Source: an uncultured Bacteroidales bacterium (GTDB lineage Bacteria; Bacteroidota; Bacteroidia; Bacteroidales; UBA932). Taken from it: a DNA stretch of 64,000 bases. Positions 1 to 7,057 of this stretch are shown here, in pieces; position 1 is the first letter of the stretch; every line of letters starts with the position of its first letter. The stretch is from NCBI GenBank assembly GCA_934675095.1, contig CAKUPC010000001.1:157826-221825 (forward strand), given 5' to 3'. Both the position numbers and the translations under genes were made by a program. Under the pieces are notes generated by a model that was not told the DNA's origin, searched no databases, and worked only from the letters and a program-made list of their open reading frames with translations.

Positions 1-1618
1 TGAACACGCCGTACTGGAACCAGCGCGTGAAGAGTTCCGGATTCGTGGCCTTCATCCCCTCGTATTTCTTGAACCCGCCGATGTCATGCCCCCAGTAGCC
101 GTACGCCACGTTCGACGCCGTGGCAGTGAAATAGGGAAGGTAGCCGAGGACTTTCCATGTGGCGTAGGTGTCGCCGGAGAATCCGACAGGGTAGCGGTGG
201 CTGCCGATGCCGCCCCAGCGGTGGTATATCATCGGTCTCGGAGCCTGAATCCCCAGATGGGAAGTGCGCCGCACCTTGTCGTTGAAGAAACAGTAATTTA
301 TCCAGAATGTGTTGCTCAGCCCCAGAACATAGCGGCTGTCCCTCCACTGCTGCCAGTCCTGCCACCAGAAATCAACTCCTTGTTTTTCAATGGGATGTAT
401 GACTGAATTGAAATATGCGTCCGCCCATTCCATCTGGCTCATCCTGTGCGGAACCGGCGCCGGCTGCCCGGTCTTTCCCTCTCCCGCAGGCTTCTTCACT
501 CCCGCATAATGGTAGGGTTCCGTGCCATAGACATAGTCTTTCGGCCCGTCATAGTCGGAAGTTCGCGAAAGATAGTCCTTGACGAAGCGGCCGTAGGGCT
601 CTTCAAAGGGCTGTATCCCCTCATTGAAGTGCAGGTTCAGCGCGGTCTTGACACCGAGTCCGTGGAGCTCGGCCAGACAGTTCTCCGGCGACGGGAAAAG
701 CTGCTTCTGCCATGTGTAGCCGGTCCAGCCTTCGGATTCTCCGAGGTCGTCCTTAGGACATCCGGAGCCCATCTTGAGCCCGAACACCTCATGCCAGTCC
801 ATGTCGATTATCATCACGTCAATCGGAATCCCGTAGGAGCGTATCTCGCTGCAGAGCTCGACCAACTCATAGTCCGAATACTGCCAGTAGCGGCTCCACC
901 AGTAGCCGAAAGCCCATTTCGGCGGCAGCGGAACCTTGCCCGAAATCTTCGTGAAGTCCGAGACGGCAGCCTTGTAGTCATGTCCGTAGGCAAAGAGATA
1001 CCAGTCTTGACGCTCTCCGTCCCCGCGGCTTTCCACCCAGGTCTTCCAGTCCTCATCGACCGGCTTCAGCAGATGCCGCTCCGACTCGTCAATTACAGCC
1101 CAGCCGTCGCGGGAGACCACGCCTTTGTCGAACGGGTCTATGGTCTTTTCCCCGTCGCAGCTGTCAAGGGTGCGGCAGGTACCGAGCAGGTTGCCTCCCT
1201 CGTCCATCCCCGGATGCCATACGACCCTGCGTGAACCGCCGTCCGCCTTGGGCATATTGAACGTCACCGAAAGATTCGAGGAGTCAAACTTTCCCTTTCC
1301 GTAATAGACGAGCTTCAAATCCGCCGTCTCGATTGTTGTCCTGTTACGCGACTTTCTGACCTTGAACTTCGGCACGTCAAGTCTGCGGTTGACGACGCCG
1401 AGCGTGGCCTTGTCCTCGAAACGGCCGTCTTCGGACCATTCCATGCGCAGCAGACGCGGGGTAAGGACGGTGAATCGCGCATTGCCGGAAACTACCACGG
1501 CTTCCGGAGCCGCGGCCGGATTGTCTTCGGGCAGTCCAGTCGTTTGGGCATTGGCGGCAAAAGGCAACAGAAATAAGACGGCCGCTGCAATGAACATGCG
1601 GCTATGGTGATGTTTCAT
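1..1618 (-). CDS. GH31 family glycoside hydrolase, secreted (3' end cut by window)
   Basis: This is the last visible gene of PUL 1; 539 codons are in the window and the C-terminus lies beyond the left edge. The start ATG at 1616-1618 opens a clear signal peptide (MKHHHSRMFIAAAVLFLLPF, ending near AANAQ). A GH31-like beta-sandwich domain leads to the barrel, with IDMDWHEVFG near residue 270. WWQDWQQW places the probable nucleophile at Asp421, and GFSGDT places the probable acid/base at Asp483. GH31 enzymes act on alpha-glucosides or alpha-xylosides in the periplasm or at the surface. The exact specificity cannot be read from sequence; alpha-xylosidase, alpha-glucosidase and transglucosidase are all possible. 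The family call is firm, the catalytic residues are by motif only. Confidence 0.88.
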   Translation of the reverse strand, partial: MKHHHSRMFIAAAVLFLLPFAANAQTTGLPEDNPAAAPEAVVVSGNARFTVLTPRLLRMEWSEDGRFEDKATLGVVNRRLDVPKFKVRKSRNRTTIETADLKLVYYGKGKFDSSNLSVTFNMPKADGGSRRVVWHPGMDEGGNLLGTCRTLDSCDGEKTIDPFDKGVVSRDGWAVIDESERHLLKPVDEDWKTWVESRGDGERQDWYLFAYGHDYKAAVSDFTKISGKVPLPPKWAFGYWWSRYWQYSDYELVELCSEIRSYGIPIDVMIIDMDWHEVFGLKMGSGCPKDDLGESEGWTGYTWQKQLFPSPENCLAELHGLGVKTALNLHFNEGIQPFEEPYGRFVKDYLSRTSDYDGPKDYVYGTEPYHYAGVKKPAGEGKTGQPAPVPHRMSQMEWADAYFNSVIHPIEKQGVDFWWQDWQQWRDSRYVLGLSNTFWINYCFFNDKVRRTSHLGIQAPRPMIYHRWGGIGSHRYPVGFSGDTYATWKVLGYLPYFTATASNVAYGYWGHDIGGFKKYEGMKATNPELFTRWFQYGVF

Positions 1619-1664
1619 CGGGAAATTGTTGTTTTGAGATATGATTTCTTGTTCGGGAGGGGGA

Positions 1665-1739
1665 ATTCGCGCTATTTCGCCAGCGCGGGATTGATGCTGT
1701 TTCAACAGCGTGGAATTGATGCTATTTCATCTGCGTCGA
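1665..1739. repeat. Three imperfect 25-bp tandem units at the 3' end of the GH5 gene
   Basis: Units at 1665-1689, 1690-1714 and 1715-1739 share the pattern ATTGATGCTRTTTCA followed by nnnGCGnnG. The unit nearest the gene encodes the last residues of the GH5 protein (INSTQMK and its TAG stop). The next unit, read downstream, would encode INSTLLK. The gene tail therefore appears to have been copied twice into the intergenic space. No function is evident. Confidence 0.7.
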
Positions 1740-2966
1740 GTTGATGTAGTTCTGATCGACCTTGCAGTTGGAGAACTTGCACTGTTCGAGGAACGACTGC
1801 ATGGCGTTCTTCGCGACTCCCTGGTCAGGGCGGGCGCTGCGGATGGCCGGATAGCTGCTGCGGTCGGCCTCTGAGAAGGATACTATGCTGTCCCAGCCTG
1901 CGGACGGTGTGAAATTCACGAAAGAGCCTCCGACCTTCATCTTCTTGTATGGCCAATAGGTGTAGCCCATGTTGTTGGCAATGAAATACTTGCTCATCGC
2001 GAGCTGCTGTTCCATAGTCAGGTGTCCCGTCTCGCCGACGAACATCGGAATCCCGGTCCTGTCGCGGAACTCCACAAGGTACTTCACGCTCTTCTCCGGA
2101 GCGTCCTTGAAGTAGCAGTGGCAGGTGTACATGAGGTTGGAGTCGAATTTCCAGTCGGTGAACATCGTGAAGTCGGTGTTGCCCCTCGCCCCGCCGAGGA
2201 TGATGATATGGTTCTTGTCAACGGCACGGATTGCGGCCGTGAGCCTCTTGTAGAGAGGTTCGAGCTTCGGGTAATAGAGAGTGTTCCAACTGTCTGACGC
2301 AGGGCGGTGCTCGATTGGCTCGTTCAGCAGCTCATAGCCAAGAACAAGCGGATTGTCGGCGTAGCGCTCCGCGATGCTCACCCAGATTCTCTCCAGCTCG
2401 TCCTGACACTCCGGGTCCTCGAAAAGCCACGGGTAGCCGAAGCTGTCATCGACGTTTCCGCCGCCCTGTCCGCCCGGTGCGCAGTGCATGTCGAGGATGA
2501 GGTAGAGCCCGAATTCGTTGCACCAGCCAAGCACGTCGTCGATTCTCTTGAATCCGTCCTGCTCGGAGGTGAGTCCCATGTAGTCCTCGTCGGTGAAGAG
2601 GCGGTAGTGCAGCGGAAGGCGAATGGTGTTCGCTCCCGTGCTCTTGATGAAGCGGATGTCCTCGCGGGTTATGTAGTTGTCCTTGTACTTCTTCCAGAAC
2701 GACGCCGTGTATTCCTCGCCCACGAGTTCCTTGAACATACGGTCGATCATCGACGCTGAATTGGTGTTCGTGAATCCGAACATATACCCCTCCGGATTCA
2801 GCCAGTTTCCGAGGTTCGTTCCCCTGATGAGGAACTTCGACCCGTCGGGCTTCACGATGTCCTTCCCCTTGACTTTGAGGAAGTTGTTCTGCGCATACGC
2901 CGCGTTTGAGGATATTCCCGCAATCACCGCGATTGTGGCGAAAAATGCCAAAAGTGTCTTTTTCAT
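1722..2966 (-). CDS. Secreted GH5 endo-beta-glycanase
   Basis: The protein has 414 residues. The start at 2966 was chosen because MKKTLLAFFATIAVIAG is a good signal peptide, cleaved near AYAQ; the open frame extends further upstream without signal-like sequence. Clan GH-A landmarks are all present: GANTIRLP (Arg116), LDMHCAPGGQ (His161), YELLNEP (Asn215-Glu216, acid/base), TCHCY (His283), VGETGH (Glu312, nucleophile) and YTYWPY (Trp338). GH5 enzymes cleave internal beta-1,4 links in glucans, mannans or xyloglucan; the subfamily cannot be assigned here. A TAnnTTTG box (2976-2983) sits immediately upstream, so it may have its own promoter in addition to operon transcription. The upstream neighbour is a catalytically dead relative. 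Confidence 0.92.
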   Translation of the reverse strand: MKKTLLAFFATIAVIAGISSNAAYAQNNFLKVKGKDIVKPDGSKFLIRGTNLGNWLNPEGYMFGFTNTNSASMIDRMFKELVGEEYTASFWKKYKDNYITREDIRFIKSTGANTIRLPLHYRLFTDEDYMGLTSEQDGFKRIDDVLGWCNEFGLYLILDMHCAPGGQGGGNVDDSFGYPWLFEDPECQDELERIWVSIAERYADNPLVLGYELLNEPIEHRPASDSWNTLYYPKLEPLYKRLTAAIRAVDKNHIIILGGARGNTDFTMFTDWKFDSNLMYTCHCYFKDAPEKSVKYLVEFRDRTGIPMFVGETGHLTMEQQLAMSKYFIANNMGYTYWPYKKMKVGGSFVNFTPSAGWDSIVSFSEADRSSYPAIRSARPDQGVAKNAMQSFLEQCKFSNCKVDQNYINSTQMK

Positions 2967-2975
2967 TCTGTTCTG

Positions 2976-2983
2976 CAAATATA
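2976..2983 (-). promoter_or_regulatory. Bacteroidota -7 box (TATATTTG) before the GH5 gene
   Basis: On the minus strand TATATTTG lies 9 nt upstream of the GH5 ATG, which would give a leader of only a few bases. No clear TTTG is seen at the expected -33 distance, so this is a tentative internal promoter. Confidence 0.4.
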
Positions 2984-3025
2984 TTGTCAAACACTGCTCA
3001 GGCTTCGCAAGTGCGAAACCGGAAA

Positions 3026-4315
3026 CTATTTCTTCCCTGATTGCGTGAAACCGGCGGTGCTCATGACCTGCCCGTTGGCGCGGCATCCGGACAGTCCGCA
3101 CGCCTGCGGAAAGGCAGCCACCGCCCCTGCGGCCGCTTTGACGTCAAAGTTGCCTGCGGCGTGCAGGTCGTCGAAGGTCACGCGCCTTAATCCCGCAAAC
3201 CTCGTCACGATTTTCCAGTTCTCCACCGGGCCGAAGGACAGCAGGGCGCCGGAGGATTCGTAGCCCTTGTACGGCGTGAACGCATAGCCGACATTTTCGG
3301 CTTCCATTGAGGCACGTCCGCTGTCCGACACGGGACCTACCGCCGTCAGGAGCAGGGGAAGTCCGGTGGAGTATTCGCGGAAACGGACGAAGGAGTCGAG
3401 GGCCGAGGCGAAGTCACCGGAACCGTCATAGTGGGCGGCGTAGAGGATGTTGTCGTCAAATTCGTAGTCGCTGAAACAGCTGAAGTCCAGTCCGCCCCGG
3501 ATGCCGTCGAGGATTATGACATGATTCTTGTCGGCTGCGCGGATGACCTTGGCGGTCTTGCGGCAGAGCGGCTCGACTTTGGACAGGAGGCCGTCGAACT
3601 TCGCGTCTTCATAAAGAGGGGCGTCCATAATCTCATACCCAAGGAGGAACTTTTCTCCCTTGTACCTCTTTGCGACCTCGCCCCAGATTCTCGTGAACTC
3701 GGTCTGCTGAGCCTTGCCGGAGAGCAGCCACGGGTAGCCGCAGCCGTTGTCGCTCCAGTCGCCGGTCTGACCGCCCGGAGCGGCCTGCATGGCGAGGATG
3801 ACATAGAGCCCCGCCTCGCGGCACCATTCCATGAGGTTGTCGAGTCTCGCGAAGCCGTCCTGCCCGGCGCTCAGTCCCATGAAGTCCTCGTCCTCGGAAA
3901 AAAGCCGCCAGTCAAACGGCACACGGACAGTGTTCGCCCCGCATTCCGCGATGAAGCGGATGTCTTCCCGCGTAACGAAGCCGTCCTTGAAGGCCTTCCA
4001 GAAGGCTGCCGTGCGTCTCGGGCCGGTCACCTGACACAGCATGAGGCTTATGTCCCGTTCGGCGCGGACATTATTTATACCGAGCAGCTCACCGTCCGGG
4101 CTGAGCCATCCGGCGAGGTTCACGCCCTTCATTTGAAAGACGGTCTTGTCCGGTTTCAGAAGGGAGCGTCCCTGCACATAAATGAACTCCGAAGGGGTCG
4201 TCTTTTCCGGCCTGTCGGGAACCCTCTGTTCCTGCGGGGTCTTGTCGCAGGAGGCAGCGGCGGAGGCGACAAGTAGTGCCAAAGCCGCGATTCCCAGAAT
4301 GCGTTTACTGTCCAT
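3026..4315 (-). CDS. GH5-like lipoprotein lacking both catalytic glutamates (pseudoenzyme)
   Basis: The protein has 429 residues. MDSKRILG was chosen as start because it opens a lipoprotein signal ending in ASAAASC (lipobox Cys23), so the protein is probably anchored in the outer membrane. It aligns along its length with the adjacent GH5: GANTVRVP keeps Arg131, but LDMH is changed to LAMQ (Gln177), YELLNEP to YEIMDAP (Asp231-Ala232), VGETGH to LTAVGP (Ala325), and the aromatic of YTYWPY to Thr347. Acid/base, nucleophile and two substrate-binding residues are therefore gone while the fold is kept. The most natural inference is a surface glycan-binding protein derived from the enzyme. There are no frameshifts, so it is not a decaying pseudogene. 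Confidence 0.9.
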   Translation of the reverse strand: MDSKRILGIAALALLVASAAASCDKTPQEQRVPDRPEKTTPSEFIYVQGRSLLKPDKTVFQMKGVNLAGWLSPDGELLGINNVRAERDISLMLCQVTGPRRTAAFWKAFKDGFVTREDIRFIAECGANTVRVPFDWRLFSEDEDFMGLSAGQDGFARLDNLMEWCREAGLYVILAMQAAPGGQTGDWSDNGCGYPWLLSGKAQQTEFTRIWGEVAKRYKGEKFLLGYEIMDAPLYEDAKFDGLLSKVEPLCRKTAKVIRAADKNHVIILDGIRGGLDFSCFSDYEFDDNILYAAHYDGSGDFASALDSFVRFREYSTGLPLLLTAVGPVSDSGRASMEAENVGYAFTPYKGYESSGALLSFGPVENWKIVTRFAGLRRVTFDDLHAAGNFDVKAAAGAVAAFPQACGLSGCRANGQVMSTAGFTQSGKK

Positions 4316-4339
4316 AGTCTGTTTGTTTTCAAAAATAAT

Positions 4340-4379
4340 CCTGCCGTCCCGCACGGCGATTCGCGCACAGGACGGCAGG
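4340..4379. terminator. 10-bp inverted repeat between two PUL lipoprotein genes
   Basis: CCTGCCGTCC (4340-4349) pairs perfectly with GGACGGCAGG (4370-4379) across a 20-nt loop. It lies in the 74-bp gap between the beta-helix lipoprotein and the GH5-like lipoprotein. It could be a partial terminator or an RNA-processing site that lowers distal expression; a strong T-run on the minus strand is not obvious. Confidence 0.4.
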
Positions 4380-4389
4380 GTCGTTCAAT

Positions 4390-6807
4390 TTATTTGCTCC
4401 AAGTGCAGCCGGTCACCTTCGGCTGAACCTTGCTGCCGGTGTTGCAGATGTAGTTCCCGAAGTTATCGGCGGTGAGTTCGAGGTCCGCCCCGTCGATGTT
4501 GGCGGTGCAGCCGAATGCCGCGCCGTCAATGGTGGCGTCTTTCTGTACATTTCCGAACGCGAGTCCCCAGAGCATTGGGATTTTCTTGTTTGGCTGAACC
4601 AGTTTGAACTTTGCGTCGCAACTGCTGGAACCTTTAACGGATACTCCCGTAAAGGCAAATCCGACGAATCCTCCGGCAGCGCCGACACAGGCGTTTTCCT
4701 CGGTTGAAATCGTCCCTCCTGAACTGCAGCCGTTCATTTCCACATTCTTTGCGCAGCCGGCTATACCGCCAAGAACAGTGGCGCTTGCCCCTTGCCAACC
4801 TCCGGTTATTATCCCGCTATTATGGCAATTCTCGATTTTGGATATGTCATTGTCTTTTCCAAAGAATGCACCGACAATTCCTCCGACATTGTCAAACCGT
4901 GCCCCGTTTTTTTCTGAAGTCGCCCAGTCTTGATGACGGCACTTGCTGAGTAATCTGCCGGAATTGCTGCATCGGGAAAGAGAAACCTTGTAGCTTTTAT
5001 TGACATTGATGTAAATTTGGCCATTTGTGTGAGTCCATGTCGGTGCCCATGTTCCTGCACAGCGCCCGAGTATTCCACCGACGCAGGAAGATGCATCTTT
5101 GGAACCCTCTCCGTCGGAAATGCGCGAAATCGCTCCGGCGTTTCTGCAGCCATTGAAGACGACCCCATCAAACTCGACGATTCCGCATATACCGCCGTAA
5201 GTTGATACGCCCAGCACTTTTAACTGAGAGTCACCATTTCCTGCACCGGTGACACTGATGTTTCCGGTATTCACACAACTGAGGAACTTGCCGGGACGGC
5301 AGCCTTCACCAGTCATGTATAATCCAGACTCCTTGTGGAGTGACGCAACTGTGTGCCCGTAAGCCGCGATTCCTCCTCCAAAGTTGGCAATAGCAACTTC
5401 GTCTGTTGCCATTTTCTCTGTTATTGTGATCGCCAGTTTGACATCTCCGTCGTTTGTGCAGTTCTGCAAAGTTCCGCCGTTCTGCGCCACAATACTTCCG
5501 AACAGACACGGCTCGTCAGTCAGTTCAAGGCTTACCGGACAGTTAACGGTGACATTGGAAACGGTTCCGAGATTGACCTCAGCGAGTGCTGCGTTGCCCC
5601 ATTCATAAGGATTCTCGAAGCTTGCGAACGCGCCGGCAAGCGTGAGGTTGGAAACTTCGGCATTCTCCCCGAGGGTTTCGAAGAGCGGACGGGTGTTCGC
5701 GGTCTGCGTGATTGTGTGACCGTTGCCGGCGACCTTGCCGTTGAACGTGCCGGTGGCAATAGGAAGGTTTCCCGCAGTGATGTCGTTGATGAGACTTACG
5801 ACCTTGCCGGTGTAGTCATTGCCGCCTTTGACAGCGGCGGCAAATGCTTCCCAATCGGCCACTGTCCTGATTTCGTCGGCCATTTCCTTGGCGTTGTCGA
5901 GGTCGAGAGTGTAGCGCGTGACGCTTGCCCTCTTGTAGTCATAGCCTGAAACGTATGAGTAGGTGTGCGTCTCCTCGGTCGGCTCACCCTCTTCGGCAGC
6001 GACGGTGGCAGTCGTCGTGACGGTGAAGGTTCCGGTGTATGAACCCGGAATGACCGTCATGAACACGGACGCGCCCTCGGCTGAAACTGCAACCGGAGTC
6101 TCAAGCGTTACCGTCACTGTCTCGGATGAGCCTGAATATTCGGGAAGCTCACCTTTTTCAGTAGCCTTCGTGAGGTCAAAACTGAACTCGCCGGCCACCT
6201 TTCCTCCGTCCTTCGCGGTGAAGGAAACGGACTTGATGCTCTCGCCGACATGCTTCTCGGCTGACTTGACCTTCAGCTCGACCATCGCTCCGAGATGCCT
6301 GAACTTGAGAGGCTCCTCAAGGGCAGTGCCGGGCGCCGGCAGCTCGACAGGAACCGCCACCATCGGGTCATAGCTTCCGTTGAATCCGTCCTTCTGAGTC
6401 TGTGCGGCAGGGATTACCAATTTTACTGCGGTCGCGGCCACGGTCTCTCCCTCGGCTGCGGCTGCATACGGATAGTAGGCGTAGAGAGTGTTCCCGGCCT
6501 CATATCCCGAAACATTGGAAAGGAAATATGCCTTGCCGTCCACCCTCGTAAGCCCGGCCTCGGCATTGGCTGTCTTGTCGGCGATGAAGAGTCCGACCTT
6601 GTCGTCGTCCTGCCATTTCACGCCGTAGTCCCCGGCAGCAGGGTCGGTGAACGTGGTCTTTGTCCCCGGCTCTCCGGCGGCTATGAGAAGTTCAACTTTT
6701 TCAGAGGACGGCCCGACCGGTTCCTCTACTGGCTGTTCCTTGTTGCAGGAAGCGATGCACAGTCCCGCAAGTGCAAATGCCGCAGCGGCATAATTATTCA
6801 TTTTCAT
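4390..6807 (-). CDS. Lipoprotein with fimbrillin-like head and GLUG-type beta-helix
   Basis: The protein has 805 residues. The chosen start gives MKMNNYAAAAFALAGLCIASC, a lipoprotein signal; the frame is open further upstream but that part is not signal-like. Residues about 30-310 resemble fimbrillin-like (Mfa-like) domains, with TRVDGKAYFLSN and LYAYYPYAA. From about residue 330 there is a long right-handed beta-helix-like region with recurring GLUG-like turns (for example VAQNGGTLQNCTNDGD, GGICGIVE, VGGIVGAFFG). This half is nearly the same as that of the next upstream lipoprotein. Position after SusC/SusD suggests a surface glycan-binding protein analogous to SusE/SusF, but no binding site can be named. 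Confidence 0.8.
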   Translation of the reverse strand: MKMNNYAAAAFALAGLCIASCNKEQPVEEPVGPSSEKVELLIAAGEPGTKTTFTDPAAGDYGVKWQDDDKVGLFIADKTANAEAGLTRVDGKAYFLSNVSGYEAGNTLYAYYPYAAAAEGETVAATAVKLVIPAAQTQKDGFNGSYDPMVAVPVELPAPGTALEEPLKFRHLGAMVELKVKSAEKHVGESIKSVSFTAKDGGKVAGEFSFDLTKATEKGELPEYSGSSETVTVTLETPVAVSAEGASVFMTVIPGSYTGTFTVTTTATVAAEEGEPTEETHTYSYVSGYDYKRASVTRYTLDLDNAKEMADEIRTVADWEAFAAAVKGGNDYTGKVVSLINDITAGNLPIATGTFNGKVAGNGHTITQTANTRPLFETLGENAEVSNLTLAGAFASFENPYEWGNAALAEVNLGTVSNVTVNCPVSLELTDEPCLFGSIVAQNGGTLQNCTNDGDVKLAITITEKMATDEVAIANFGGGIAAYGHTVASLHKESGLYMTGEGCRPGKFLSCVNTGNISVTGAGNGDSQLKVLGVSTYGGICGIVEFDGVVFNGCRNAGAISRISDGEGSKDASSCVGGILGRCAGTWAPTWTHTNGQIYINVNKSYKVSLSRCSNSGRLLSKCRHQDWATSEKNGARFDNVGGIVGAFFGKDNDISKIENCHNSGIITGGWQGASATVLGGIAGCAKNVEMNGCSSGGTISTEENACVGAAGGFVGFAFTGVSVKGSSSCDAKFKLVQPNKKIPMLWGLAFGNVQKDATIDGAAFGCTANIDGADLELTADNFGNYICNTGSKVQPKVTGCTWSK

Positions 6808-6832
6808 AATCGTAACAGTTTTTAGGGTTAAA

Positions 6833-6976
6833 CTAAAGGCCGATGTAGGCGCCGTTTGTCGTGACATCTTCCGTGCCTTCGGAATCACTGAATCCGGATG
6901 ATCCCGCGAATCCCTGTTCCGTTCTCACTTCGCCGCACCACACTTGGGGAGGGCAATAGATTTTAGTGTTTTCCAT
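6833..6976 (-). CDS. Small ORF, 47 residues, between paralogous lipoprotein genes
   Basis: ATG at 6974-6976 to TAG at 6833-6835 encodes MENTKIYCPPQVWCGEVRTE followed by QGFAGSSGFSDSEGTEDVTT and NGAYIGL. It fills most of the 250-bp gap between two lipoprotein genes on the same strand and is followed 25 bp later by the next start. It has no signal peptide, two cysteines and a Gly/Ser/Asp/Thr-rich tail. Short peptides with a ...VRTEQGFA-like core are something I associate loosely with fimbrillin-type loci in Bacteroidales, but I cannot name a family. Coding is supported only by position and by natural composition. Confidence 0.5.
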   Translation of the reverse strand: MENTKIYCPPQVWCGEVRTEQGFAGSSGFSDSEGTEDVTTNGAYIGL

Positions 6977-7005
6977 GATTTTGTATCTTAAGCTTTTTTT
7001 GTTTT

Positions 7006-7039
7006 CCCTCCCTGCCCGCTGCAGACGGATCGGGGAGGG
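7006..7039. terminator. 7-bp G/C hairpin after the 7058-9334 lipoprotein gene
   Basis: CCCTCCC (7006-7012) pairs with GGGAGGG (7033-7039). It lies just past the stop of the upstream lipoprotein gene and before the small ORF. The minus-strand sequence after it is A-rich rather than T-rich, so it may be a stabilising 3' hairpin and not a classical terminator. Confidence 0.35.
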
Positions 7040-7057
7040 TGGTTATATGTGTTGTTC

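Noticed and set aside
446..1234. 262-codon plus-strand open frame opposite GH31
   Set aside because: Shadow of the GH31 reading frame, without recognisable motifs.
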